Shown piece after piece: positions 26,590-35,126 of a stretch of DNA of 64,000 nt; within the stretch, counting starts at the first letter, position 1, and every line of letters begins with the position of its first letter. The position numbers and the translations under genes are program-made. The notes under the pieces are model-generated. The model was not told the origin of the DNA, did no database searches, and saw only the letters and a list, made by a program, of their open reading frames with translations. The stretch comes from Bacillota bacterium (lineage in GTDB: Bacteria > Bacillota > Clostridia > Acetivibrionales > JAEZXR01), in contig JAEZXR010000127.1 in assembly GCA_023419605.1 (NCBI GenBank), positions 137,478 to 201,477 on the forward strand, given 5' to 3'.

Positions 26590-28269
26590 TTGCTGACAAA
26601 CACTTTTTTTATAATACAATTTTTTTTCTCAATTATCATAGGCTTATACTTTCTGAATATGCTTAAATCCCAACAGGGAAATAAAAGTGCCATTGAAAAG
26701 GAATCCAAGAAGGAACTGGACAAATTGCGAAGAATGCGGGAGATAAAGCTTTCAGAGCCTCTGTCCGAGAAGACGAGGCCCGCAACGCTGAAAGAAATCG
26801 TAGGGCAGGAACAGGGGTTGAAAGCTTTACGGGCTGCCCTATGCGGCCCGAATCCTCAACATGTGATCATCTATGGACCCCCGGGAGTAGGAAAAACGGC
26901 TGCTGCCAGAGTCATTCTGGAAGAGGCGAAAAAAATTGACATATCTCCTTTTAAGAAGGAAGCCAAATTCATTGAAATGGATGCAACAACTCTGCGCTTT
27001 GATGAAAGAGGAATTGCCGACCCTTTGATCGGCTCGGTTCATGATCCCATATACCAGGGTGCCGGAGCTTATGGAGTGGCAGGTGTCCCTCAACCCAAGG
27101 CGGGAGCTGTCACCAAAGCCCATGGTGGACTTCTTTTTATTGATGAAATCGGAGAATTGCATCCCATTCAGATGAATAAGCTTTTGAAAGTCCTGGAGGA
27201 TCGCAGGGTATTCCTGGAAAGCGCCTACTATAGTTCGGAAGACAGCAATATTCCGTCTCATATCCACGAAATATTCCAAAAGGGATTACCGGCTGATTTC
27301 CGGCTCGTAGGAGCTACAACGAGGACGGCGGATGAAATCCCTCCGGCGGTACGGTCCCGGTGTGTTGAAATCTATTTCAGGCCGCTGGTGCCGCAGGAAG
27401 TGGCTATGATTGCGCGAAATGCCGCTGCTAAAGCAGGTTTCAAGTGGGAAGAAGGCGTTGATGATCTGGTAGCGAAATACGCACAGAACGGCAGGGATGC
27501 TGTAAATATTATTCAGACAGCCGCAGGCATCGCCCAAATTGAGCAACGGTATACCGTTGCCAGAAAGGATATTGAGTGGGTCATTGAATTCGGGCATTAC
27601 AGCCCGAGGATTGAAAAGAAGGTTTGCGCCGGTGAATTTGTAGGCTGCGTTAATGGACTTGCCGTTTTCGGAAGTGCCAATGGAATGCTCATCGACATAG
27701 AAGTCTCTGCCATTAAAGCAGCCAATGGAAAAGGAAACATCAAGGTCACCGGGATCATTGAGGAAGAGGAAATGGACGGAAGGGGCCAAAAGCTGAAGAG
27801 AACGAGTACGGCCAAGGCTTCGGTGGAAAATGGCATAACAGTGCTTAAAAAGTTCCTGGATATCGATTGCCGGGAATATGATATACATTTGAATTTTCCA
27901 GGGGGAATTCCCATCGACGGGCCATCGGCAGGTATTGCTATTGCAACGGCAATCTACTCTGCCATCGAAAACATCCCTGTAAGCAGTGATTTGGCCATGA
28001 CAGGTGAAATATCCATCCGTGGAAAGGTGAAGCCCGTAGGTGGCGTTGTGGCAAAGGTAGAAGCTGCGAAGCTGGCAGGAATAAAGAAGGTTTTGATTCC
28101 AAAGGAAAACTGGCAGGAGCTCTTTAATGACATGGACATTGAAGTCATTCCTGTTGAGGATATCGGCGAAGTGCTTGAAGTTGCATTCAATGGTAATATC
28201 CGCAAGAAACCGTCGGAAGTTACTGTAGCCAGTCAGAGTGTGAGTATCCTGACTGCATCGGGAGCATAA
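26590..28269 (+). CDS. lonB: ATP-dependent protease LonB (membrane-anchored type)
   Basis: 559 residues from a TTG at 26590, chosen because AGGGAGG lies 8 nt upstream and the result starts directly with the membrane helix (TNTFFIIQFFFSIIIGLYF); an in-frame ATG at 26536 lacks a site. The AAA+ part holds GPPGVGKTAAAR and LLFIDEIGEL. The S16 protease domain has the Ser446 (IDGPSAG) and Lys489 (GGVVAK) dyad, 43 residues apart. B. subtilis LonB, also N-terminally anchored and of similar length, is associated with the forespore. It follows clpX as in B. subtilis, but the usual lonA and engB do not follow. Confidence 0.94.
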   Translation: MLTNTFFIIQFFFSIIIGLYFLNMLKSQQGNKSAIEKESKKELDKLRRMREIKLSEPLSEKTRPATLKEIVGQEQGLKALRAALCGPNPQHVIIYGPPGVGKTAAARVILEEAKKIDISPFKKEAKFIEMDATTLRFDERGIADPLIGSVHDPIYQGAGAYGVAGVPQPKAGAVTKAHGGLLFIDEIGELHPIQMNKLLKVLEDRRVFLESAYYSSEDSNIPSHIHEIFQKGLPADFRLVGATTRTADEIPPAVRSRCVEIYFRPLVPQEVAMIARNAAAKAGFKWEEGVDDLVAKYAQNGRDAVNIIQTAAGIAQIEQRYTVARKDIEWVIEFGHYSPRIEKKVCAGEFVGCVNGLAVFGSANGMLIDIEVSAIKAANGKGNIKVTGIIEEEEMDGRGQKLKRTSTAKASVENGITVLKKFLDIDCREYDIHLNFPGGIPIDGPSAGIAIATAIYSAIENIPVSSDLAMTGEISIRGKVKPVGGVVAKVEAAKLAGIKKVLIPKENWQELFNDMDIEVIPVEDIGEVLEVAFNGNIRKKPSEVTVASQSVSILTASGA

Positions 28270-28287
28270 GGTAAGGCAAAAATATAG

Positions 28288-28335
28288 CAGGGGATGGTTC
28301 CTTGATACAAATTTGTATCAAGGAACCATCCCCTG
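28288..28335. repeat. 48-bp perfect palindrome resembling a REP sequence
   Basis: A perfect palindrome with arm CAGGGGATGGTTCCTTGATA extended by CAAA, centred at 28311/28312. The arm matches the terminal repeat of the RAYT unit at 39211-39233 (CAGGGGACGGTTCCTTGAC) in 17 of 19 positions. It may double as the lonB terminator, although only TTACGTTTT follows. Confidence 0.75.
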
Positions 28336-28354
28336 TTACGTTTTAGGCAAACAC

Positions 28355-28383
28355 TTGTTTTGTAAGGAAAAATATACTACAAT
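28355..28383 (+). promoter_or_regulatory. promoter of the secreted nuclease gene
   Basis: TTGTTT (28355-28360), 17-bp spacer, TACAAT (28378-28383), then AAGGAG before the ATG at 28423. Confidence 0.72.
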
Positions 28384-28422
28384 AGAAGCTTAGGCGTATA
28401 TCATCAAAACAAGGAGCTATCT

Positions 28423-29061
28423 ATGAAAAAAAGAGTTGCAGCACCCATTCTGGCAGTAGTTTTAGCCATCGGGGGATGGTTTTTTGGCTTTCACAACGAA
28501 AGTGCCGACACTTCCAAAGGATTTATCACTGCGAGTAATCCACAGCAGATTCTCGACGTAAACAAGGAAGGCCTGGCCCCTAACAAATACATCAATGCTT
28601 ATGTGGTAAAAGTAACCGATGGGGATACCCTGGAGGTTACCTACAAGGGAGAAACACAGAAAGTACGTCTTCTGTGCGTGGATACGCCGGAAAGTGTAAA
28701 GCAGGGAGTGGATGCACAGCCCTATAGCAAGGAGGCCTCGGAATTTACTAAAAAACTCGCTTTAAACCAGCCGGCGAAGCTTGTTTTTGATAAAGGGTTG
28801 AGAGACCGGTATGGAAGGCTTTTGGCCTATGTGATTCTCAAAGAGGATGTTTTTCTGAATGCAGTGCTGGTTCGAAACGGCTACGCCAGAGTAGAGATCG
28901 TTTCGCCCAACAGCACATTAAAGGACTATTTTAACGAACTGCAGGAGAAGGCAATCCAGGAAAAGGTGGGTTTCTGGGGATTGAAAAAGGAGAAACAGCC
29001 CTTCCAGATGGACAAAAGCGGGAAGTATGTCCCGAAATACAAGCTGGAAGAAGCATCCTAG
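28423..29061 (+). CDS. secreted staphylococcal-type thermonuclease (SNase-like)
   Basis: 212 residues. An N-terminal hydrophobic segment (RVAAPILAVVLAIGGWFFGF) acts as signal or anchor. The SNase domain spans about 60-190: VTDGDTLEV (calcium-binding Asp), KVRLLCVDTPES (Arg and Glu of the catalytic site) and KGLRDRYGRLLAYV (second catalytic Arg). It should cut extracellular DNA and RNA, giving nutrients or limiting biofilm DNA. It has its own promoter and is monocistronic or linked to uppP about 110 bp downstream. Confidence 0.9.
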   Translation: MKKRVAAPILAVVLAIGGWFFGFHNESADTSKGFITASNPQQILDVNKEGLAPNKYINAYVVKVTDGDTLEVTYKGETQKVRLLCVDTPESVKQGVDAQPYSKEASEFTKKLALNQPAKLVFDKGLRDRYGRLLAYVILKEDVFLNAVLVRNGYARVEIVSPNSTLKDYFNELQEKAIQEKVGFWGLKKEKQPFQMDKSGKYVPKYKLEEAS

Positions 29062-29171
29062 AGATATTTCAAAAGAACGCTTGAAGAGCGCAATTTTAGT
29101 TATTTACAAAAGCTTGCCTGCGTAATATTATGTAAGAGTAGTTTAAATCAATATCAAAGGAGATGAAAATT

Positions 29172-29972
29172 TTGACGGTAATTCAGGCTTTTATACTGGG
29201 AATCGTACAAGGATTGACGGAATTCCTGCCTGTGAGCAGCTCCGGGCATCTTGTATTCTTTCAGAAGCTGCTAAATGTACAGGGAAATGTGGTGTCATTT
29301 GACGTAGCAGTGCATCTGGCTACATTGATCGCTGTTTTTGTTGTGTTTTGGAAAGATATTGTTGATATACTGAAAAAGCCCTTTGGCAAGATGACATGGC
29401 TTATTGTGGTAGGTACCATCCCGGCGGTTTTGTTTGGCGTCGGTTTTAAAGGTTTAATCGATAAACTTTTTGAGTCCGGGGCTACGCTGGGATTTGAATT
29501 CATATTAACAGGTGTAGTATTATGGTATGCTGAGAGTAAAAAGAGCGGCAGAAAAGGTCTGGAAAGTACTACATATACAGATGCCCTGGTAATCGGAGCA
29601 GCACAGGCCGTAGCGATCCTGCCGGCAGTGTCCCGTTCCGGGTTCACCATATCGGGAGCTTTATTCAGAGGTTTGAACCGTGAATTTGCAGCCAAGTTTT
29701 CCTTCCTGCTGTCCATCCCGGCCATATTGGGTGCGGCAGTACTTGACCTTAAGGATGTTATGGATGCAGGTACAGGGTTTGGCATAGGAAATCTTCCTCT
29801 TATTGTGGGCATGCTGGCAGCAGGAATATCCGGTTATTTTGCCATACGTTTCATGCTGCGGATTCTCCAGAGGGGCAGCATGAAAATATTCTCCTATTAC
29901 GTATTTGCTCTGGCCGCCATTGTGTTTATTGATCAATTGTTCTTTGGATACTTTTTTACCAAATTCTTTTAA
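29172..29972 (+). CDS. uppP: undecaprenyl-diphosphate phosphatase
   Basis: 266 residues from a TTG at 29172, preferred because GGAG (29159-29162) directly abuts the in-frame ATG at 29163 and is 9 nt from the TTG. Motifs: QGLTEFLPVSSSGHL at the N-terminus and the second conserved block VSRSGFTISGALFRGLNREFAAKFSFLLSIP. About eight membrane helices are predictable. It dephosphorylates undecaprenyl diphosphate, recycling the lipid carrier for peptidoglycan and giving bacitracin tolerance. The start choice is moderately certain. Confidence 0.95.
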   Translation: MTVIQAFILGIVQGLTEFLPVSSSGHLVFFQKLLNVQGNVVSFDVAVHLATLIAVFVVFWKDIVDILKKPFGKMTWLIVVGTIPAVLFGVGFKGLIDKLFESGATLGFEFILTGVVLWYAESKKSGRKGLESTTYTDALVIGAAQAVAILPAVSRSGFTISGALFRGLNREFAAKFSFLLSIPAILGAAVLDLKDVMDAGTGFGIGNLPLIVGMLAAGISGYFAIRFMLRILQRGSMKIFSYYVFALAAIVFIDQLFFGYFFTKFF

Positions 29973-30434
29973 TTAAAAGCGGATACGGGTGGGGCCTCCT
30001 CACCCAAACCGCTGGTCCCTGTGTGTTGAAGGTAGGACCAGGGTCCCGGAAAATTTAGGTACAAATATACTATATGAATTTTTGAGAATATTTGCTATTA
30101 TAATAATGAACATTAGCATTTCTCCTATTAGGGGCATGGGGCAAACGACTCCATGTTTTTTTTTGCCCAAATTCCGAATTCGGCTTTACACTTCAAAGCA
30201 TCGATAGTTTAATTCCAGGATTTTGTGTTTATAATAGTTCCAGTGGAAAAAAATATTGTTAAACGATTTCCCGAGTGGTATCATAGTACTGCTATGTAAC
30301 GATGGAATTTATGTTTGCATAACAGCAAGCCAACTATAGTTCGAAGCGGTAAATTGCCCAGGGGTCAGAAAATATACCCTGCTTGAAAACAAATTAATAT
30401 CCGCAATGAAATGATGATGGAGAAGGTGTAGCAA
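29973..30434. other. intergenic stretch before tsaD
   Basis: 462 nt without a credible gene. A weak hairpin CATGG...CCATG followed by nine T residues near 30137-30166 could terminate transcription. GGAGAAGGTG at the right end is the tsaD ribosome binding site. Short frames present lack ribosome binding sites. Confidence 0.6.
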
Positions 30435-31454
30435 GTGAAAGATATAATTGTCCTTGGAATAGAGTCCAGCTGTGATGAAACATCCGCAGCGGTCGTGAAA
30501 AATGGTAGGGAGATACTGTCGAATGTTATTTCCTCGCAAGTAGACCTCCACCAGAAGTATGGAGGCGTGGTGCCGGAAATTGCCTCGAGAAAGCATGTAG
30601 AGCTCATCATGCCGGTGGTGCATCAGGCCATGGAGGAAGCCGGCCTGAGCCTGGACAAGATTGATGTTATCGGTGTTACCTATGGACCGGGGTTGGTAGG
30701 TGCCTTACTGGTGGGCTTGACGGCTGCAAAGGCGCTGGCTTTTACGCTAGACAAACCCTTGGTGGGCGTCCATCATATCGAGGGCCATATCGCTGCCAAT
30801 TACCTGGATCATGCTGAATTGAAGCCGCCTTTTGTATGCCTGGTAGCTTCCGGCGGCCATAGTCATATTGTGCATGTACAGGATTATAACCGGTTTGAAA
30901 TCCTCGGCCAAACCCGGGATGATGCAGCGGGAGAGGCCTTTGACAAAATAGCCAGAGCCATCGGCCTGGGTTATCCAGGAGGTCCCCTGATCGATAAGGC
31001 TGCAAAATCAGGAAATAGCAAGGCGATACAGCTCCCCAGGGTAAGGTTTGAAGGCGGGAGCCTTGATTTTAGCTTTAGCGGGTTAAAGACTGCGACACTG
31101 AATTATTTGAACCAGTTGGAACAGAAAGGCCAGGCAATTCCTGTAGGGGATATCTCCGCCAGCTTCCAGCAGGCCGTTGTGGACGTCTTGGTAGACCATA
31201 CCGTAACGGCTGCCCGGGCAAAGGGTGTGAAGAATGTAACACTGGCAGGCGGTGTAGCGGCAAACAGCCTCCTGCGAAGCCAGCTAAAGGAGCAGGCGGG
31301 CAAATATGGGCTGGAGGTATGTTATCCAAGACCGATTCTTTGCACGGATAATGCTGCCATGATCGCTTGCGCAGCGTACTATGAATTTATAAAAGGCCAT
31401 ACCAGTGAAATGGATTTAAATGCCGTACCGGGGCTGCGGCTCGGGGAAAGATAA
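30435..31454 (+). CDS. tsaD: tRNA N6-adenosine threonylcarbamoyltransferase TsaD
   Basis: 339 residues with GTG start after GGAGAAGGTG. ASKHA-fold motifs: VLGIESSCDETSAAVV at the N-terminus, YGPGLVGALLVG, HHIEGH (His114 and His118 bind the metal), SGGHSHIVH and LAGGVAANSLLR. DNAAMIA near the C-terminus supplies the metal-binding Asp. It transfers threonylcarbamoyl to A37 of tRNA together with TsaB and TsaE, whose genes lie at 8.5-10 kb. It appears to be monocistronic. Confidence 0.98.
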   Translation: MKDIIVLGIESSCDETSAAVVKNGREILSNVISSQVDLHQKYGGVVPEIASRKHVELIMPVVHQAMEEAGLSLDKIDVIGVTYGPGLVGALLVGLTAAKALAFTLDKPLVGVHHIEGHIAANYLDHAELKPPFVCLVASGGHSHIVHVQDYNRFEILGQTRDDAAGEAFDKIARAIGLGYPGGPLIDKAAKSGNSKAIQLPRVRFEGGSLDFSFSGLKTATLNYLNQLEQKGQAIPVGDISASFQQAVVDVLVDHTVTAARAKGVKNVTLAGGVAANSLLRSQLKEQAGKYGLEVCYPRPILCTDNAAMIACAAYYEFIKGHTSEMDLNAVPGLRLGER

Positions 31455-31554
31455 ATTCCACGCCGGAATCGGTAAATGGGTGGCGGGTGATAGAATGTGC
31501 TTTTACGGCCACAGAAGCTTGAACAAGGATTCGGTGGCCGCGCTTATTATGCCA

Positions 31555-31793
31555 TGTGGATAAAATTTTTGTATAATTTCGTGCCCTTTGGGGCATATAT
31601 AGCTTGTTATTATAGCTATTCAGGAGTTTTCCAATAGAATTTACAGGGAATAGAAAGTGAATTTATACCATAAAATGAAAATTAATGTCAAGTGTTGTTG
31701 AAAAAAGGATTGTGAATATTGTGGAAAAATTATCCCAGGGCTTGTATTACTAAGGCTGTAGTTTGTGGATAACTATGTGGATAGTGTGGATTG
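31555..31793. promoter_or_regulatory. cluster of DnaA-box-like nonamers
   Basis: Perfect DnaA boxes (TGTGGATAA, the complement of TTATCCACA) lie at 31555-31563 and 31764-31772. The second is followed in the same direction by TGTGGATAG (31776-31784) and TGTGGATTG (31785-31793). TGTGGAAAA occurs at 31720-31728. The boxes are in the A/T-rich 403-nt gap between tsaD and the radical SAM gene; the rest of that gap holds only a GGCCAC/GTGGCC inverted repeat near 31507-31538. Confidence 0.6.
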
Positions 31794-31857
31794 TTAACAG
31801 TATACTCTGTCGATTTTAAACATAATTAGAAAATTATAGGATGTAAAGGGATGACTT

Positions 31858-33192
31858 ATGAAGGTCGCTGACACGGATTATATAATTAATACGGTTTTTC
31901 GAACCAATATATTGCCTATCATATCGGAATGCAATACTTCCTGCATCTTTTGCAGCCATAGACAGAACCCGGGAGAAGTGGAAGTTTTCCGAATGCCTCG
32001 AATGGAACTGGAGGACTTCAGAGAAATTATCGATTTTTTATCTCCAACGAAGAAAATTGTAATTGGGGAATCTGCCACGAGGATTGTAGAGGGTGAACCT
32101 TTGCTGCATAAAAGCTTTTTGGGCATATTGCAATTAATAAGAAACCGGTACCCCAATACGCCCATTCAGGTCACTACCAACGGGATTCTGCTGGAGGAGG
32201 TACTGATCCGGGAACTGATGACGCTGGGGGGAATCGAACTGAACATATCGGTGAATTGCGTCAGCTTCAGCAAAAGACAGCAGATTCTGGGGTTAAAAAA
32301 AGATGATGAAATCCGGCACAAATTAAAAACCTTAGAAGATCGTTTAAAATTCACCGGGAGTTTCGTGTGGGTACCGGATCAGTTAGAGGAAGCGGATGTT
32401 CAGGAGATGTTATCCCTCCTGGAGGAGAGCGGGGCGGAGGCGGTACGCATGTTTTTACCGGGGTATACATATTTGTCCGAGACCAGGGCAGATATGAGAG
32501 AATTATACCAGGCGGCCTTTGGGATTGTGGAAAGGCTAAGGAAGCATCACTCTATTCCCGTAATTATCGAACCTTCTTTTATCCAAGACTTGGGGAGTAG
32601 AGTGGAAGGGGTGATCCAGGGGTCACCTGCGTGGAATGCCGGTATAAAAACAGGAGACAAAATTCTGGATATTAACGGTAAGCGTGTATTGACCAGAGTA
32701 GAAGCCTTCGAGAGGGCGTTCAAACTGGCAAATCCGGCTTTGACAGTATTACGGGAGGGGGAGGAAATACGGATTCAAATCCTGAAGAAAAAGAACTGCC
32801 CACCAGGGTTTATTTTATTGTATGATATTCATCCGGAACTCGTTGACGATGTGAATGCTGCTGTGAAAAGGCATGGAGCGGATAAAGTGCTTTTTATGAC
32901 CTCGGAATTGGCAGAAAACATGCTAAACAGGCTTTTTGAAATTCAAAAGCCGGAGTGTGAATATGAGGTTCTCCGGGTGTCCAATGGATATTTTGGCGGA
33001 AATATAAAATGTGCAGGCCTCCTGACTGTGGACGATATTATTGATGCAGCCCTGGCCTATGTGAGAAAAGGGGATTCCCCGGATTTGATCCTTTTGCCGC
33101 CCATCATGTTTGACTTTAAGAAAAGAGATTTGTTAGGTAAAAGCATTAAAATCATAGAGGAAAAGCTGAAAATCCCGGTAGATACGCCCTAG
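31858..33192 (+). CDS. radical SAM protein with internal PDZ and C-terminal DUF512 domains
   Basis: 444 residues. The radical SAM cluster motif is C25-x3-C29-x2-C32 (ECNTSCIFC), with the barrel running to about 230. A PDZ-like domain follows (about 243-305: GVIQGSPAWNAGIKTGDKIL, then DINGKRV). The C-terminus (about 315-444) ends in SNGYFGGNIKCAGLLTVDDI and DLILLPPIMF, the signature of DUF512. In the well-known PDZ-radical SAM-DUF512 proteins the PDZ is N-terminal; here it lies between the other two. Function is unknown; a redox or maturation role is a guess. Its 3' end forms half of a terminator. Confidence 0.82.
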   Translation: MKVADTDYIINTVFRTNILPIISECNTSCIFCSHRQNPGEVEVFRMPRMELEDFREIIDFLSPTKKIVIGESATRIVEGEPLLHKSFLGILQLIRNRYPNTPIQVTTNGILLEEVLIRELMTLGGIELNISVNCVSFSKRQQILGLKKDDEIRHKLKTLEDRLKFTGSFVWVPDQLEEADVQEMLSLLEESGAEAVRMFLPGYTYLSETRADMRELYQAAFGIVERLRKHHSIPVIIEPSFIQDLGSRVEGVIQGSPAWNAGIKTGDKILDINGKRVLTRVEAFERAFKLANPALTVLREGEEIRIQILKKKNCPPGFILLYDIHPELVDDVNAAVKRHGADKVLFMTSELAENMLNRLFEIQKPECEYEVLRVSNGYFGGNIKCAGLLTVDDIIDAALAYVRKGDSPDLILLPPIMFDFKKRDLLGKSIKIIEEKLKIPVDTP

Positions 33193-33216
33193 GGAGTATT
33201 TACCGGGATTTTTTAT
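33171..33216. terminator. terminator shared by the radical SAM and transglycosylase genes
   Basis: AATCCCGGTA (33171-33180) pairs with TACCGGGATT (33201-33210) and the stem continues inward through CCCTAGGG; T-run follows. It overlaps the last codons of both convergent genes. Confidence 0.85.
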
Positions 33217-33860
33217 TCCTTTAAACCTGTGTACTGTTTGTAGTACTGCATAACTTTTTTTACATAATCCTGGGTTTCCTCAAAAGGAGGAACACCGTTA
33301 TATTTCTTCACATTATTAGGGCCTGCGTTATAGGCAGCCAAAGCAAGCTTAATATCCCCGTTGAAGTTCACCAGCTGGTCCCGGAGGTACCGGGTTCCGC
33401 CATCGATATTCTGGGCGATATCCCAGGCATCCTTAACCCTGAGGGCACTTGCCGTTCCCGGCATTAATTGCATCAGACCCTGGGCTCCCGCATGGGAGAG
33501 TGAATCCGGCTGGAAGTTTGACTCCTGTTTCATGACGGACCGGATCAGGTTTGGGTCCACTCCGTATTTTTTCGATGCCAGATTTATATTTTCAGTAATC
33601 ATATTCATCAGTTTGGTTTTATCCACCGGATAGACAGCGTTACTTTGTTTTTGGAGACGCAAGGCGGTCTCATACTGGTCGTCGGTTTTAACCGATTTAT
33701 AAACAGGTGAATAAGTGTTTGCATTGCTTATGGAATTGGTAACACTTTCAAGTATTTCATTAAATGAAGGAGCAGCTTCCGGTATTTGTATCTTTAAGGG
33801 CACACGACCCTGGATCTCAGTGAGCTTCTGCGTAAAAAGATCATTTACTTTCAAGGACAA
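33213..33860 (-). CDS. lytic transglycosylase (SLT domain)
   Basis: 215 residues from a TTG start with GAGGTG 8 nt upstream. The C-terminal SLT domain (about 88-205) has the catalytic Glu113 in VMKQESNF, followed by AGAQGLMQLMPGTA and LALAAYNAGPNNVKKY, all family signatures. It cleaves peptidoglycan to 1,6-anhydro-muropeptides. No signal peptide is visible: the first 85 residues are polar, which resembles flagellum- or spore-associated transglycosylases exported by other routes. It is convergent with the radical SAM gene. Confidence 0.9.
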   Translation of the reverse strand: MSLKVNDLFTQKLTEIQGRVPLKIQIPEAAPSFNEILESVTNSISNANTYSPVYKSVKTDDQYETALRLQKQSNAVYPVDKTKLMNMITENINLASKKYGVDPNLIRSVMKQESNFQPDSLSHAGAQGLMQLMPGTASALRVKDAWDIAQNIDGGTRYLRDQLVNFNGDIKLALAAYNAGPNNVKKYNGVPPFEETQDYVKKVMQYYKQYTGLKE

Positions 33861-33956
33861 TTTTTTTCACCTCAAATATACAATATTCTTCACATTATAT
33901 TTCGGACAAAAGGTGAAAAAGCATAATAGTAAATCATAGCCAAAAAGCAAAGATAT

Positions 33957-34271
33957 TTAGGAAACCTCCAACTGGCTTTTTTTCGAAAATTTTGAGCAGG
34001 CATTCTTCTGGGTGCCGTCGAACTGCCGGACAGAGAACAACTGGCACAGGCCTGTATTGGGAGTTTGAGCCGCTGGATTTATAATAAAGTTTTCACAATT
34101 AATGCATTTGTTGCTAAGGTCCTTGTTTGATTTATTGACAGGTGCAAAGCGATGTTTGGAACACAAATAATCGGGTGATACCGCTCCTTTTTCCCTGCAC
34201 AATATATCACTGTTAACAGCCATGCTGGTTCCTTTCAGGCAGTTGCTGCAACTCTTCTTCTGTTTAAACAT
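33957..34271 (-). CDS. cysteine-rich small protein of unknown function
   Basis: 104 residues with cysteines in pairs (SCSNC near 8-11, KCINC near 56-59) and singles near 25, 37, 76 and 92, suggesting two zinc-binding knuckles or an iron-sulfur site. AGGGGG lies 7-8 nt before the ATG, which supports a real gene. No enzymatic motif is seen. It lies just upstream (on the minus strand) of the transglycosylase gene and could be co-transcribed with it. Confidence 0.65.
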   Translation of the reverse strand: MFKQKKSCSNCLKGTSMAVNSDILCREKGAVSPDYLCSKHRFAPVNKSNKDLSNKCINCENFIINPAAQTPNTGLCQLFSVRQFDGTQKNACSKFSKKSQLEVS

Positions 34272-34289
34272 TTCTTTCCCCCTGGACTG

Positions 34290-34380
34290 TAATGATGAAT
34301 GAAGAAGAAAGAATGAAATGAAGAATTCTTTCTGCTGTGTTTCATATTTTATTCTCCATTCTGCATTTCTCGTTCTTCAT
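34290..34380. repeat. degenerate inverted repeat of the AATGGAGAA type
   Basis: ATGAAGAA-rich sequence near 34290-34322 can pair imperfectly with its complement near 34352-34380 (ATTCTCCATTCTGCATTTCT). It resembles the arms at 10.5 and 37.6 kb but is more diverged and encloses only about 30 nt. Confidence 0.45.
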
Positions 34381-34517
34381 GGCTTTCTCGCGCAACTCGA
34401 TTATACCACTTCCGGGTCAAAGATGTTTAAAAATGGGAAATAATATTCATAAATTTTTATTCAAAAAAATCTTCCGGTGGGTTATAATAGAACAAATTAC
34501 ATCCAAAAGGAGTAGCC

Positions 34518-34988
34518 ATGGATAAGCCTACGATTTTAAGAAAACGATTTATACCTTTTGAAACAGTGGATATATCAGGGGATGAGGTACTGCTTAGAAA
34601 TGACGAACTGCTGGTGACCCGTTGGAAAGCCATAAAGCCCAGAAATGACATCGCTGGGGGGATTTCCTGGGCCTTTTTAAAAGATGGGGTAAAAATAAGC
34701 AGATTTTATAATCATGCCGGAGAATTCGCCTATTGGTACTGTGATATCATTGACGTGGATTTTGAACGTGAAGCCGATAAATATGAGTTAATCGACCTAT
34801 TGGTGGACGTGAAAATTTTCCCCGATGGAAAGGCGGAAATTCTGGATGCCGATGAGCTGGCAGAGGCTTTGGAACAGAACCTTATTACCAAGGACCATGC
34901 CTGCAGGGCCCTGCGAAAGTTAAATTTCCTGCTGGAGAAAATTTATTCCGGGAATTTTCCGCCGGAGGTTTGCAAAGAATACAAATAA
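34518..34988 (+). CDS. DUF402 family protein (nucleotide phosphatase-like)
   Basis: 156 residues. The DUF402 barrel signature is present: YWYCDIIDVDFE, then LLVDVKIFPDGKAEILDADEL, where the Asp/Glu residues bind a divalent cation, and an alpha-helical tail. Characterised members hydrolyse nucleoside tri- and diphosphates or act like FomD. Cytoplasmic. AAGGAG lies 7 nt upstream of the ATG. It is flanked by repeats and appears monocistronic. Confidence 0.85.
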   Translation: MDKPTILRKRFIPFETVDISGDEVLLRNDELLVTRWKAIKPRNDIAGGISWAFLKDGVKISRFYNHAGEFAYWYCDIIDVDFEREADKYELIDLLVDVKIFPDGKAEILDADELAEALEQNLITKDHACRALRKLNFLLEKIYSGNFPPEVCKEYK

Positions 34989-35008
34989 GGCTGCGAGTGT
35001 GAGATAGA

Positions 35009-35106
35009 GATCGGCCACTGTAAAAGTGATTTTATCTAGCTAGACAAGCCGGCTTGTCCTTGCCTCGTTGCCTAGCTGGAAATCACTAAGTTTACAGTGA
35101 CCGATC
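35009..35106. repeat. 98-nt hairpin element between DUF402 and PHP genes
   Basis: Outer arms GATCGGCCACTGTAAA and TTTACAGTGACCGATC (one mismatch) continue into AGTGATTT/AAATCACT, giving about 24-bp arms. The loop contains the palindrome GACAAGCCGGCTTGTC. No T-tract follows. It fits a small palindromic mobile repeat or a structured RNA. Confidence 0.6.
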
Positions 35107-35126
35107 ATAGATAAAGGATGATATTT

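Noticed and set aside
31555..31793. DnaA boxes as the chromosomal origin
   Set aside because: There is no dnaA, dnaN, rpmH or gyrase gene nearby and no array of 13-mers, so oriC is unlikely.
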